Part shown: piece after piece, positions 28,292 to 37,889 of the stretch
How positions within the stretch are numbered: position 1 is the stretch's first letter
Layout: each line of letters opens with the position of its first letter
From: Sulfurimonas crateris
Lineage (GTDB): Bacteria; Campylobacterota; Campylobacteria; Campylobacterales; Sulfurimonadaceae
Assembly (NCBI RefSeq): GCF_005217605.1
Contig: NZ_SZPX01000005.1
Span: 1-64,000, forward strand
DNA: 64,000 nucleotides
Reading direction: 5' to 3'
Made by a program: the position numbers and the translations under genes
Notes under the pieces: model-generated
Told to the model about the DNA's origin: nothing
Database searches by the model: none
Seen by the model: the letters and a program-made list of their open reading frames with translations, nothing else

Positions 28292-29587
28292 ATGTTCTCA
28301 AAAAGAAGTATAAGACAAAGTTTTTTAATTCAACTCATAATCTCTTCAGCTTCTCTCATAATCATTTTCTCATCGATCTTATATTTTTATATTGAGAGCT
28401 CAATTCTTGAAGAGAAGTACCAAGAGCTTCTTGTATATGCAAAAAACATCTCAAGCAACCAATCTATATATGGTCCTGAAGTTCCCTCTCCAGAGGCATT
28501 TTTAGGTCTTAATATAGAAGTCATATATCTTAAGCAGTCTCTGCTGGATATTGACTTTTTTGAAACTACAAAAGATAACAAATCACTTCTTGTCCTTATG
28601 CATCCTTTTGATCTAGATGAACTCAGCTACATAAAGATCACCAAAGATATAACCACGACAAGAGCACTATTGGACAAGATCCTCAACTATCTTTTTATTA
28701 TTAATATAGCCGGCTTTTTATTAGTCGTTATTTATGCTATCGCTCTTTCTAAAATGCTTGTCACGCCTGTTAAGACACTAAGCAACAAGCTCTCAAATAT
28801 GAATGAACATCTTATGCGTCCGATCAAAACCGAAGAGCTTCCTGAAGAGTTTGAGCCTCTTGGCGAAACCATAAACCATCTTATCTCTAGAATACAAAAC
28901 TTTGTAAAGTATCAAAAAGAGCTCTTTATCGGAACTGCCCATGAGTTAAAAACCCCTCTTGCGGTAATCAAACTAAAAAATCAGGTCACTCTGATAAAAA
29001 AACGCTCTATAGAAGAGTATATAGACGCCATTAAAGTAACAAATAAAACTGTTGATGAGATGAACATCATAGTCTCAAACATACTAAATATAGGTAGGCA
29101 GGAGGGGGCTCAGCTTGAAAAACCTCAAGAGGTTAACGTGATACAGATACTTAAACAAAAAGCTGACGACTTTGAACTTCTTGCAGCGAATGAGGGCAAA
29201 ACACTCCATATGCACTTTGAACCTAACGGTTTTTCGGCAATTCTTCAAGTAGGACTTCTTAACCAGATAGTGCAGAACTTTCTTCAAAATGCTCTGAAAT
29301 TCACTCCAAAAGATAAGAACGTAACCCTGAGAAGCTCTCTTAACAGCTACGGCCTGCTAATTGAGGTCATAGATGAAGGATGCGGGATAGACGAGAGTTC
29401 AGACCTCTTCGCACCGTTTAAAAGAGAAGGCAACAAATCAGGCGTAGGTCTGGGGCTATTTTTGGCAAAGAGCGCTGCAGATGCGCTTGGTGCGAAGATC
29501 AGCATAAAAAACAGAACCGATGGCGTAAGCGGAACGGTAGCCTCCCTAAACCTTAGCTCAAAGCTCTCCTGTATTCTTCCAGTTTAA
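28292..29587 (+). CDS. sensor histidine kinase next to hsrA
   Basis: Inner-membrane kinase with two membrane segments (about 12-34 and 135-158), a short periplasmic part (~100 residues), a HAMP-like linker, HisKA with ELFIGTAHELKTPLAVIK (phospho-His about 220) and an HATPase with NFLQNALKFTP (N box), DEGCGID (G1) and GVGLGLFLAKSAADAL (G2). All catalytic boxes are intact. I start it at ATG 28292, which has AGGTAAAG before it; the ATG at 28274 has no ribosome site. It lies between hsrA and the ferredoxin, and the most obvious partner is HsrA. Confidence 0.88.
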   Translation: MFSKRSIRQSFLIQLIISSASLIIIFSSILYFYIESSILEEKYQELLVYAKNISSNQSIYGPEVPSPEAFLGLNIEVIYLKQSLLDIDFFETTKDNKSLLVLMHPFDLDELSYIKITKDITTTRALLDKILNYLFIINIAGFLLVVIYAIALSKMLVTPVKTLSNKLSNMNEHLMRPIKTEELPEEFEPLGETINHLISRIQNFVKYQKELFIGTAHELKTPLAVIKLKNQVTLIKKRSIEEYIDAIKVTNKTVDEMNIIVSNILNIGRQEGAQLEKPQEVNVIQILKQKADDFELLAANEGKTLHMHFEPNGFSAILQVGLLNQIVQNFLQNALKFTPKDKNVTLRSSLNSYGLLIEVIDEGCGIDESSDLFAPFKREGNKSGVGLGLFLAKSAADALGAKISIKNRTDGVSGTVASLNLSSKLSCILPV

Positions 29588-29699
29588 ATAATAAATCCAT
29601 TTAAAAAAATTTAAAGCTTTATTCTGCTATAAATCGGGCACATGAAAATATATTATTTTAAATATATTTCAATTTGGATTACAACTATAAGGTATTTTA

Positions 29700-29951
29700 A
29701 TGGCTTTAATAATAAATGATGAGTGTATTGCGTGTGATGCGTGTCGTGAAGAGTGTCCTACCGTAGCTATTGAAGAGGGAGATCCGATATACTTCATCGA
29801 TCCTGATCGTTGTACCGAGTGTGTAGGCGTATATGATGAGCCTGCATGTATATCTGTATGTCCTGTTGACTGTATTATTCCTGATAAAGACAACGTAGAG
29901 TCCATTGCAGAACTTCAGTTTAAATATAAAAATATTTTAGCAGAAGAGTAG
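29700..29951 (+). CDS. fdxB: 2[4Fe-4S] ferredoxin
   Basis: An 83-residue ferredoxin of the YfhL/FdxB type. Two clusters are ligated by CIACDACREECP near the N-terminus and CTECVG...CISVCPVDC in the second half, where the second motif has the longer spacing (insert VYDEPA) typical of the Allochromatium-type family. It lies 5 bases before ppx. I recall fdxB and a phosphatase gene following cosR in C. jejuni. Confidence 0.9.
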   Translation: MALIINDECIACDACREECPTVAIEEGDPIYFIDPDRCTECVGVYDEPACISVCPVDCIIPDKDNVESIAELQFKYKNILAEE

Positions 29952-29955
29952 AGGT

Positions 29956-31425
29956 TTGGCAAAACGCGTAGCAGTCATAGATATAGGTTCTAACTCTGTT
30001 AGAATGGTTATCTATGAAAAAACTTCTCGTTTTGCGTTTCACATACTCCATGAGGCAAAAAGTAGGGTAAGAATATCCGAAAACGCCTATCAAAATGGCG
30101 GGAATCTACAAGAGATTCCCATGCAAAGAGCCTTTGATGCTCTTAGCGACTTTCTATCTATCGTCTCCTCATTCAAAGCAAGAAAAACACTCTGTATTGC
30201 AACCTCTGCACTTAGAGATGCTCCAAATAAAAAAGATTTTATTAACAGAATCAGAAACTCCCTTGGTCTAAATATAAAGGTCATTGACGGAGAGAAAGAA
30301 GCATATCTTGGAGCTGTTGCATGTATAAACCTTCTGCCGCAGCAAAAAGATGCACTAAGCATCGACATAGGCGGCGGCTCTACTGAGTTCTCACTTATAG
30401 ACGGGCAGAAAATGAGCTCGAATATCTCGGTTAATCTTGGAACCGTAAGACTTAAAGAGCTCTTTTTTGACAAAGGCGACATAGACGGTGCTAAAAAATA
30501 TATAGATTCTCAACTGCAACAGCTTGATGGGACAAATATATCTACCGTGATCGGCATCGGCGGAACATTTAGAGCAATATCAAATGGCATATTGAGCAAA
30601 AGCGGCTACCCGATAGACAAACTTCATGCTTATGAACCAAACTATGAAGAGTTTGAAAAAGTACTTGAAAAAATTGTCAAATCAGATGAAGATGAGCTCA
30701 AAGATCTTGGGATTAAAAGCAGTAGATTCGATGTCATAAAACCGGGTGCGCTTATTCTTTTGAGGGTATTTAAAAAGTTTAATATCCAAAAGCTTGTAAC
30801 AAGCGGTGCAGGAGTGAGAGAGGGTCTCTTTTTGACAGATCTGCTTAGAAACTCAAACGATAGATTTCCTGCAAACTACAACACTTCCGTAAGATATATT
30901 CTAGATGCTCATATTGACAACCATGAATATGCAAATCAGCTCAGCAAAGTCTCTAAAATGCTCTTTGACCTGACACATAAAGAGCTTGGCATAGAAGAGA
31001 GATACCGTTATGAACTCTCAGTTGCCGCAAAGCTCTGCATGAGCGGAAACAATATCCACTACTATTCGCACAATAAGAACAGCTACAACCTTATAAAAGA
31101 TGCTCTGGAGTTTGGATTTACCCATAAGCAGATAATCTTGATAGCAACACTAACAAGATATGCGAAAAGAAAACTCCCTTCACAATCTCATATACAGAAG
31201 TTTAAAGAGCTTCTGCCGGACTCTGAGCAGTTGGAGGCTCTAAGCTTTCTTCTCTCTTTGGCTGTGGCACTTTTAGGCCACTACCCTCGAAATATAGATT
31301 TCACACTCAGCTTTGAAGACTCAGAACTTAAAATTCACTCCAAGAACAGTCTCTATCTTGCAAAAGAGAGCATCAAAAAACTAGATATGATGCCAAAGAA
31401 TAGCATTAATATCTCGTTTTATTAA
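29956..31425 (+). CDS. ppx: Ppx/GppA phosphatase family protein
   Basis: Exopolyphosphatase or guanosine pentaphosphate phosphatase. The ASKHA-fold domain (1-300) contains VIDIGSNSVRMVIYE (phosphate 1), TSALRDAPN, and SIDIGGGSTEFSLI (phosphate 2). The C-terminal ~190 residues form the helical HD-like domain of longer Ppx proteins. Starts at a TTG just after the ferredoxin stop, and is convergent with bamA with a 2-base gap. It is likely linked to polyphosphate or ppGpp metabolism; which substrate is not visible. Confidence 0.88.
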   Translation: MAKRVAVIDIGSNSVRMVIYEKTSRFAFHILHEAKSRVRISENAYQNGGNLQEIPMQRAFDALSDFLSIVSSFKARKTLCIATSALRDAPNKKDFINRIRNSLGLNIKVIDGEKEAYLGAVACINLLPQQKDALSIDIGGGSTEFSLIDGQKMSSNISVNLGTVRLKELFFDKGDIDGAKKYIDSQLQQLDGTNISTVIGIGGTFRAISNGILSKSGYPIDKLHAYEPNYEEFEKVLEKIVKSDEDELKDLGIKSSRFDVIKPGALILLRVFKKFNIQKLVTSGAGVREGLFLTDLLRNSNDRFPANYNTSVRYILDAHIDNHEYANQLSKVSKMLFDLTHKELGIEERYRYELSVAAKLCMSGNNIHYYSHNKNSYNLIKDALEFGFTHKQIILIATLTRYAKRKLPSQSHIQKFKELLPDSEQLEALSFLLSLAVALLGHYPRNIDFTLSFEDSELKIHSKNSLYLAKESIKKLDMMPKNSINISFY

Positions 31426-31427
31426 CC

Positions 31428-33707
31428 TTAAAATCTCTGTCCCATAGTAAACTCAAATACGGCAGTCTTGTCACCCTCTTCTTCTCCTAGAGGCTTTGAG
31501 AACATCAACTGGATAGGTCCAACAGGTGAGAACCACTCAAGCCCTGCACCAAAACCGCCGCGTGAGATATTGTTTGAGAGATAATCAGAACTGCCTGCAT
31601 CACTCACAAGCGCACTTCCTGAAGCACCTATATAACCCCAGTCAAGATATGTCACTAAACGCATCTTAGCCTTTGGTACAAGAGGAAAACTAAGCTCAAA
31701 ACTGTTAGATGCAGTGTATTCGCCTCCGACTCTTCTATCGTCTGTTTCGTTTGGATCCGTATTTACGATCGTTGGTGAAAGTGAGTATGACTCATATCCT
31801 CTAACACTACCTATACCACCCATGTAGAATCTCTCGGCAATCGGTAAAAAGCCAATCTCTTTTACATAATAAAATCTTGCCTTATATCTTGCTACTACAT
31901 CAAATCCAAACCAATCTTCAAGTCCTTTATATGCGCTGAAGTTCGTTCTGCTTTTGAAAAAATCCGCATCTGCTCCCAGACCTGCATACTCTACACTTTG
32001 AGAGAACATAAAACCGTTTCTTGGAAGATAGAAGTCATCAGTATTATCAAACTTCGCACTGAGTGTGACCGAACTTTTTGAGTAATCTTCAAAATAGAAG
32101 GTATCAAGAGTAGTATTTGTATCATCAAACTCATAACTGTTTGCCGAATAGCCATACCCTACGTGTCCGCTGATATATCTTGTAAATCTATGTCCGACTC
32201 CTGCCGTAAATCCGTCAGACATAACGGTATAGTCGTTATACTCGTAGTCAGAGGTATACAAAGAGAAGTTACCGCTGAAATCGCTGTCATTTAATCTAGG
32301 GTTAGACATACTAAAAGAGTAGTTTGATGTCAAAGATGAGCGCTCTGCTTTAACACCTACGTTTATGCCTGAGCCCCAGACATTTCTGTCATCTACCGCT
32401 ACGCTCACAAGAAGACCGCCATAACTTCCGTACCCGCCTCCGAGCTGGATATTACCTGTTGGAGCCTCTTTTACTTTAACTACCAGATCCATCGTATGAT
32501 TGTCTACTCTTTTCTCTTCTATGGTATTTCCGTCAAAAAAACCAAGACGACCGAGTGCGTTTCTAGAGTCGGAGAGATCTGTGAGCGAGTACATATCTCC
32601 AGGTCCCAGATAGAGCTCTCTTCTTATGATCCTGTCAAGCGTTCTGCTGTTTCCTGAGATTATGACGTTTCTTATTTTGACTTTCTCTCCCGGCATGATC
32701 TTAAAGACAACCTCAACTTCTCTCTTCTCTTTATCTTTTTTAAGATCGGGAACTATCTGAACAAAAGCGTAGCTCTGGTCTGCGATAAGGGTCTTTATTC
32801 TTTGAGAGTCGTTACGGAAGGTCTCAACGTTAAAAGGCTCGCCGATCTCAAGCTTTATAAGTTCTCTTATCTTCTCCTCTTCTATTACGTGTTTTTGCTG
32901 ATCTATCGTGATCGCGCTAATGTTATATACCTCACCCTCGCTTACCTGATAGCTTATCTCCGCCGTATAGTTGTCAAAATTTACTTTTGCAAACGGCTCT
33001 TTTACATCAATATCCAAGTAACCGTGCTGCATATATAGGTCGCGGATTCTAAGAGGATCGTAAGCCAGATCGTTAACGCGCATCTTGCCGTCATTTCTTC
33101 CCCAGAACCAACCCATAAACTCTCTCTCTTTATTAGCGATCATATCGTCAAAATCATCGCTCTCAAGTCCAGATACTCCGCTGTAGAGAAGCTCTTCGAT
33201 AACTATCTCTTCGCCTTCGTTGACCAAGAACGTGATCTTATAACTTCCATTTTCCAGAAGCTCTTTTTGAATCTCCACGACACTGTCGATCTTGCCGTCT
33301 TGATTTATCATATCTATGATTCTTTTTTTTGCCGCTTCGAGCTTTTTCTCATCATAAAGCGAGCCGACCTTTATCTGAATAACGCTCTCTTTTATCTCGC
33401 TGTCATTCTCTTTCCAGCCCTTCAGCTCTATGTTCGATATAAGAGGTTTCTCTTTAAAGTGAAATGTTAAAACGCCCTCTTCATCTACCGTGGTCCAGAT
33501 ATCTTCAAAGTACCCCTGCTTGTAGTATGCCTTGATAGATTCGTCAAGCATCTTCTCATCGACGCTCTCACCTACCTCAAACTTTAGCATTCTAAGTGCT
33601 ACGGACTCTGACATGTTGACCATGCCATCATATTTAATTGATTTTATCGTGTAAGCAAAGGAGTTTACCGCCAGCAAGATGACAAAGAGTGCTAAAATTT
33701 TTCTCAT
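31428..33707 (-). CDS. bamA: outer-membrane protein assembly factor BamA
   Basis: Omp85 protein, core of the outer-membrane beta-barrel insertion machinery. A signal peptide (1-18, ending NSFA) is followed by five POTRA domains (about 20-400) and a 16-strand barrel (about 420-759). The barrel motif MGGIGSVRGYESYSLSP contains the conserved VRGY loop-6 residues, and the C-terminus ends TMGQRF, a proper terminal beta-signal with Phe. Length 759 is typical. Confidence 0.95.
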   Translation of the reverse strand: MRKILALFVILLAVNSFAYTIKSIKYDGMVNMSESVALRMLKFEVGESVDEKMLDESIKAYYKQGYFEDIWTTVDEEGVLTFHFKEKPLISNIELKGWKENDSEIKESVIQIKVGSLYDEKKLEAAKKRIIDMINQDGKIDSVVEIQKELLENGSYKITFLVNEGEEIVIEELLYSGVSGLESDDFDDMIANKEREFMGWFWGRNDGKMRVNDLAYDPLRIRDLYMQHGYLDIDVKEPFAKVNFDNYTAEISYQVSEGEVYNISAITIDQQKHVIEEEKIRELIKLEIGEPFNVETFRNDSQRIKTLIADQSYAFVQIVPDLKKDKEKREVEVVFKIMPGEKVKIRNVIISGNSRTLDRIIRRELYLGPGDMYSLTDLSDSRNALGRLGFFDGNTIEEKRVDNHTMDLVVKVKEAPTGNIQLGGGYGSYGGLLVSVAVDDRNVWGSGINVGVKAERSSLTSNYSFSMSNPRLNDSDFSGNFSLYTSDYEYNDYTVMSDGFTAGVGHRFTRYISGHVGYGYSANSYEFDDTNTTLDTFYFEDYSKSSVTLSAKFDNTDDFYLPRNGFMFSQSVEYAGLGADADFFKSRTNFSAYKGLEDWFGFDVVARYKARFYYVKEIGFLPIAERFYMGGIGSVRGYESYSLSPTIVNTDPNETDDRRVGGEYTASNSFELSFPLVPKAKMRLVTYLDWGYIGASGSALVSDAGSSDYLSNNISRGGFGAGLEWFSPVGPIQLMFSKPLGEEEGDKTAVFEFTMGQRF

Positions 33708-33776
33708 TAAGTTTCCATCAGTTGTAAAATAAGAGGAGATTTTACCTTTTATGAGGTTAATATTAAGTAAACTTTG

Positions 33777-33782
33777 TATAAT
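33777..33782 (+). promoter_or_regulatory. candidate -10 box of tyrA
   Basis: TATAAT with TTG before it, 28 bases upstream of the tyrA ATG, in the 102-base bamA-tyrA divergent gap. No -35 match, as usual for this phylum. Confidence 0.5.
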
Positions 33783-33809
33783 TTGAGAAATTTAAAATAA
33801 AGAATAGAT

Positions 33810-34640
33810 ATGAAAGTTGCAATTGTAGGACTTGGACTCATGGGCGGCTCTTTAGCTTTGAGTCTTAAAAAACTGGATTTTATTGAGAGTATCGTGGGGA
33901 GCGATCACAATAAAATCCACCAGCAAGAGGCTATTATGCTTGGTCTTGTTGATGAAATAGTAGAATTTGAAGACGTAAAAAATTATGATGTTATTTTTCT
34001 GGCAATTCCGGTAGATGGCATCATAAGAGCACTAGAGAGCCTTACAGATATAAAGAAGAGCACGACGGTTATTGACCTTGGAAGTACCAAAACAAAGATC
34101 ATCGCCTCTATTCCACCGAGTATTAGAGAAAATTTTGTAGCCGCTCACCCGATGACGGGAACGGAGAACTTCGGTCCGAGTGCCGCGATTGAGAACCTAT
34201 ACAAAGATAAAGCCGTAGTACTGTGTGATATAGAGCGCAGCGGAGAACTTCAAGCCGACATTGCCAAAAAGATATTTAGCTCACTTGAGATGAAAAAGTA
34301 CTTTATGTCGGCAAAGAGCCATGACCGTCATGCCGCATTTATCTCTCATATGCCTCATGCCATCTCATACTCACTGGCTAACACGGTTATGAACCAAGAG
34401 AACAAGCACAACATCCTTGCACTTGCTGCTGGTGGTTTTCGTTCAATGAGCCGTTTGGCAAAGAGTTCTGCAAATATGTGGGAAGATATTTTCAGACAAA
34501 ACAGAGAAAACCTGCTCGAAGCGATAGAGCTTTTTGAAAACGAGCTAACCATCTTAAAGGGGCATATACAAAACGAAGAGTGGGAAGAGGTTCATAAAAA
34601 TATAGAAGCCGGAAACAGGCTTCACGATATTTTAGATTAG
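33810..34640 (+). CDS. tyrA: prephenate dehydrogenase
   Basis: NAD-dependent decarboxylating dehydrogenase of tyrosine synthesis. The N-terminal Rossmann loop is GLGLMGGSLALSL (7-19), and FVAAHPMTGTENFGP holds the conserved substrate-binding His. Length 276 is the short, single-function form without a chorismate mutase or ACT domain. It is convergent with batD1; the two stops overlap by 4 bases. Confidence 0.93.
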   Translation: MKVAIVGLGLMGGSLALSLKKLDFIESIVGSDHNKIHQQEAIMLGLVDEIVEFEDVKNYDVIFLAIPVDGIIRALESLTDIKKSTTVIDLGSTKTKIIASIPPSIRENFVAAHPMTGTENFGPSAAIENLYKDKAVVLCDIERSGELQADIAKKIFSSLEMKKYFMSAKSHDRHAAFISHMPHAISYSLANTVMNQENKHNILALAAGGFRSMSRLAKSSANMWEDIFRQNRENLLEAIELFENELTILKGHIQNEEWEEVHKNIEAGNRLHDILD

Positions 34641-36064
34641 TTAACCCCATACCTCTTTAAGAGCTCTTTTAGGGCTTTTTTATCTATTTCTGTCTTCTCG
34701 TTTAAGTAGATATTCTTCTCCAATATCTCTACCATCTTGGCAACCTCTTTGTCATCTTTAAAAGGCAGAAGTTTTGTCAGAAGGATCTTTGGATCTTTTA
34801 TAGAGCCCTCTTTTGCTCTTTTTTCAAAACTGAAATTCGGTCTATAAAGCATAATAGCAATGCCAGCCGCCACTCCGCCTATAAAGATAATTATAAGGGT
34901 AAGCATGTCGTACTCTTTACTTACAGATGCTCCCTGAGTCTGCCCAACAGAAGCTCTCTCCTCTTTTTTGATGACAAGCTCCTCTCTTGAGAGCTCATTT
35001 GTGACATCTATCTTTATCTCTTTTGTAGAGAGCTCTTTTACCTCTTTTGTCTCAGGATCAAAATAGCGCAGCGAAAAAGAGGGAATGGTAAAATCCCTAT
35101 CTGAGACAAAAGCTATCTTTTGGGTAAGCTTATTGCCCTCTACAGAGATCTTCTCATCAAATACTGCCACATCATCCATAGCAGGCTTAAAGCTTTTGAT
35201 GTCCTCAAAGTTGCCATCCCCGCTGAGAGTTATAGTTATGTTTACCGCTTCGTTCGCTTTGATCTCTCTCTTGTCTGCAACCGCCTCTATGGCAAAATCT
35301 CCAACCAAGGTAACTCCAGATGGAAGCGGTTTTACATCAAAGCTAAGCTCGTTTGAAAAGTATGTTTTCCACTTTATTGTAGGTATCCAATCTCCCCAGT
35401 TGCTCGCTCTTGAACCTCTTGAGGCTATTCTCATCTGCGCCTGCGGGATTTTCAGCTCCCCTGCTCTTTGAGGAGCCAGAGAGTAGACTATCTCGGTAAT
35501 TGTATATTTTGAATCCTGATACCTCTTTGGCTCAGACTCGCTTTTTATCCAAAAACCCTTTAGCTCAGGCGGAGTAAATTCACTGTCAACCGCCTCTGCA
35601 TCGCTTCTTTGCTTAAATGTGAGCGTCAAGTCAAACGCCTCTCCCACAAAAAGCTCTTTTTTGCTGCTCTCTAGCTTTAAAACAAAGTCCAGATCCTTTG
35701 CGCCGCTTACAGGAATTACCTTTACTTCGACGCTGTTACTGGACTCGGTTTTACCGTCAACTTCAACCTCTGTAGGGTCTATCACACAGCTTTTTTGAGG
35801 CACGAACCTGTAACTTAGCGTGTAGTTTTTGTTGATCGACCCGTTGGTTATCTGCATACTTGTCTGAGAGCTTGTAGAGATAACGTCACTATCGCACAAT
35901 CTGCGTATATTTGGTCTTGTTATATCCTCTCCAGAGATACTAAGCGAGTATGTCACCATCTCGCCTAGTTCAACCTCTTTTGGGCTCACTTTTGCGACAA
36001 CTTGTGCGTATGCACTGCTTAAAGATAGGAGTAGTAAAAATAGTAATTTAGTTATTGTTCTCAT
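34637..36064 (-). CDS. BatD-like protein, copy 1
   Basis: Exported, membrane-anchored BatD/oxygen-tolerance family protein. The signal peptide is LLFLLLLSLSSAYA near residues 7-20, then repeated Ig-like beta domains typical of BatD (KVSPKEVELGEMVTYSLSIS; FVGEAFDLTLTFKQ), and a membrane helix about 75 residues before the C-terminus with a short cytoplasmic tail. I start it at ATG 36064, which has AAGG before it and lies after the batBC1 stop; the longer frame to 36124 would overlap that gene and add 20 charged residues before the signal peptide. 475 residues. Confidence 0.85.
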   Translation of the reverse strand: MRTITKLLFLLLLSLSSAYAQVVAKVSPKEVELGEMVTYSLSISGEDITRPNIRRLCDSDVISTSSQTSMQITNGSINKNYTLSYRFVPQKSCVIDPTEVEVDGKTESSNSVEVKVIPVSGAKDLDFVLKLESSKKELFVGEAFDLTLTFKQRSDAEAVDSEFTPPELKGFWIKSESEPKRYQDSKYTITEIVYSLAPQRAGELKIPQAQMRIASRGSRASNWGDWIPTIKWKTYFSNELSFDVKPLPSGVTLVGDFAIEAVADKREIKANEAVNITITLSGDGNFEDIKSFKPAMDDVAVFDEKISVEGNKLTQKIAFVSDRDFTIPSFSLRYFDPETKEVKELSTKEIKIDVTNELSREELVIKKEERASVGQTQGASVSKEYDMLTLIIIFIGGVAAGIAIMLYRPNFSFEKRAKEGSIKDPKILLTKLLPFKDDKEVAKMVEILEKNIYLNEKTEIDKKALKELLKRYGVN

Positions 36065-36080
36065 AATCTGCCTTTGTTCT

Positions 36081-37889
36081 CTACCATGGTTTCTCATCTG
36101 AATTTTTTTGGGTCTCATCTTCATCGTTTAGTCTATAAAGAAATGTAGCATTGCCGGAGTTAAGCTGCTTTATCCACTTCTGCTCCTCTTCATCGCTCAT
36201 TGTCTCATTTTGCATCTCCGCCGAGCCGTGCGAGCCGTTCTCATCGTTTTTTTCGTCCTCTTTCATATCTTTTTCTTTACTCTTTTGCTCTGTTTTACTC
36301 TCTTCGCTCTCTTTTGTTTCAGACTCTTCCTCTTCAGACTTTTCATCTTTTGACTCTTGCTCTTTATCACCCTTCTCATCTTTTTTGGAGCTATCTTTAT
36401 CGCCGCTCTCATCAGATTTTGAGTCCTGATTCTTATCGCTTTGCTCCTGTTTCTCTTCTTTGTCTTGCTTCTCTTGCTTATCATCCCCATCTTTTGAGTC
36501 GCTCTTTTGCTCCTCTAAAAGCTTGTTGACCTCTTGCAAGTTCTCTCTTGTCTCTTGGTCATCTATTATCTCCAAAGAGCTCTCATACGACTCAATAGCC
36601 TTTTGCAGATCGCCCGACTTCGCATAGGCGTTTCCGAGGTTAGAGAGACTCTTCGCTTTTAGCTCATCTTCCTCAAAAGCCGCTTTTTTATACGACTCTA
36701 TCGCCTCTTTATACTTTTCATCTTTATAGTAGGCATTTGCCGCATTGTAGTAGCTTTGCGGGTTTTGAGAGTTTTGTGCGTGCTCATTGTAGAGGTTTGC
36801 CGCCTCAGAGTAACTGCCGCTCTCATAAGCCTCTTTTGCCTTTTTTAGATCCATAAAGTCCAAGACTCCGGCTTCTGCTGAGGGAGTAGTAAAAAAAGCA
36901 AAAGAGAGAACAAACAGAGATGCTGCATTTTTAACCCTGCCAAGTGAGCTTGTAGCAATAAGGAGGATAAGGAGCGCAATTGCCAAAGGATAGTAAAAAA
37001 GAGGTGTGTGCTTCTGTATCTCTTCGCTTTTTAGCTCCTTCTCCTCGCTTATCTGGGTTATCTCCTTAAACATCCTCTTTATATCATCTGAAGATGTCGT
37101 GCTCTGTATATATACACCCCCTGTCTTTGTCGCCAACTCTGCAATATTCTCATTTAGCTTTGAGATGATTATCTCGCCTTTGTGTTTTACAAGAGTTCCG
37201 TCAGCTAGCTTTATAGGCGAGCCTTTTTGTGTGGCGATACCCAGTACAAAAACAGTGATATTGTTCTTTTTAGCTCTTTTGATCTCCTGCGAAAAATCAT
37301 CTTTGTCTCCGCCGTCACTTAGTATGAGAAGATACTTTTTATCCTTATCTTTCTCAGCTTTGCTAACGACATCCAAGACGGAGAGGAAATCTGTTCCCTT
37401 CTCTGTTATAGATGACGTATCAAGCTTGCGAAGCAGAAATGCTACGGCGGCGGTGTCAAAACTAAGCGGCGAGACGAGATAGGAGTTTTTTGCAAAAGCC
37501 ACTATTCCTATGCGCTCATTTGGAGCTTCATCCAAAAGCGTAAGCACTTTTGATTTTGCAGCTTCAAGTCTGTTAGGATAGATGTCGGGTGCGAGCATAG
37601 AATCTGATATATCTATGGCTATCATAATGTCTGCGCTCTTTGCTTTTACTTCAATTGTACCCTCTTTTATAGCGGGCTGGGCAAGTGCGACTATCATAAA
37701 AAATCCCACGAGAAAAAAGAGCGCATTTCTTGCTTTTAGAGTCAAAGAGTTTGTCTCTGCTCGAAGCCTCTCGATCACATCCGGAGCAAAAAAGGTTGCA
37801 AACTGCTCCTTTTGGGTAAGCAGCAATCCAAAGAGAATAAAGAGCGGAGGCAGCATATAGTAGAGAAACTCAGGGTGCAAAAATATCAT
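36081..37889 (-). CDS. VWA-TPR protein (BatB/BatC fusion), copy 1
   Basis: Two N-terminal membrane helices flank a short loop; a von Willebrand A domain with complete MIDAS (IAIDISDSMLAPD, then the conserved Thr in the SITEKGT loop and SDGGD) occupies about 85-280; a third helix is near 300-318 and a fourth near 328-345. TPR repeats follow (about 350-460), and the remainder to 580 is a Glu/Lys/Ser/Asp-rich stretch with very low complexity. The C-terminus ends EKPW, as in the second copy. The VWA and TPRs likely face the periplasm and organise protein assemblies. Confidence 0.85.
   Translation of the reverse strand: MIFLHPEFLYYMLPPLFILFGLLLTQKEQFATFFAPDVIERLRAETNSLTLKARNALFFLVGFFMIVALAQPAIKEGTIEVKAKSADIMIAIDISDSMLAPDIYPNRLEAAKSKVLTLLDEAPNERIGIVAFAKNSYLVSPLSFDTAAVAFLLRKLDTSSITEKGTDFLSVLDVVSKAEKDKDKKYLLILSDGGDKDDFSQEIKRAKKNNITVFVLGIATQKGSPIKLADGTLVKHKGEIIISKLNENIAELATKTGGVYIQSTTSSDDIKRMFKEITQISEEKELKSEEIQKHTPLFYYPLAIALLILLIATSSLGRVKNAASLFVLSFAFFTTPSAEAGVLDFMDLKKAKEAYESGSYSEAANLYNEHAQNSQNPQSYYNAANAYYKDEKYKEAIESYKKAAFEEDELKAKSLSNLGNAYAKSGDLQKAIESYESSLEIIDDQETRENLQEVNKLLEEQKSDSKDGDDKQEKQDKEEKQEQSDKNQDSKSDESGDKDSSKKDEKGDKEQESKDEKSEEEESETKESEESKTEQKSKEKDMKEDEKNDENGSHGSAEMQNETMSDEEEQKWIKQLNSGNATFLYRLNDEDETQKNSDEKPW

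Noticed and set aside
35085-35471. 128-residue plus-strand frame inside batD1
   Set aside because: Hydrophobic Ser-rich frame opposite BatD beta strands; no start context and fully inside a well-supported gene.
36151-36529. Ser/Phe-rich plus-strand frames and an Lys-rich minus frame across batBC1
   Set aside because: They are complements or frame shifts of the Glu/Lys/Ser-rich linker; the composition explains their open length.
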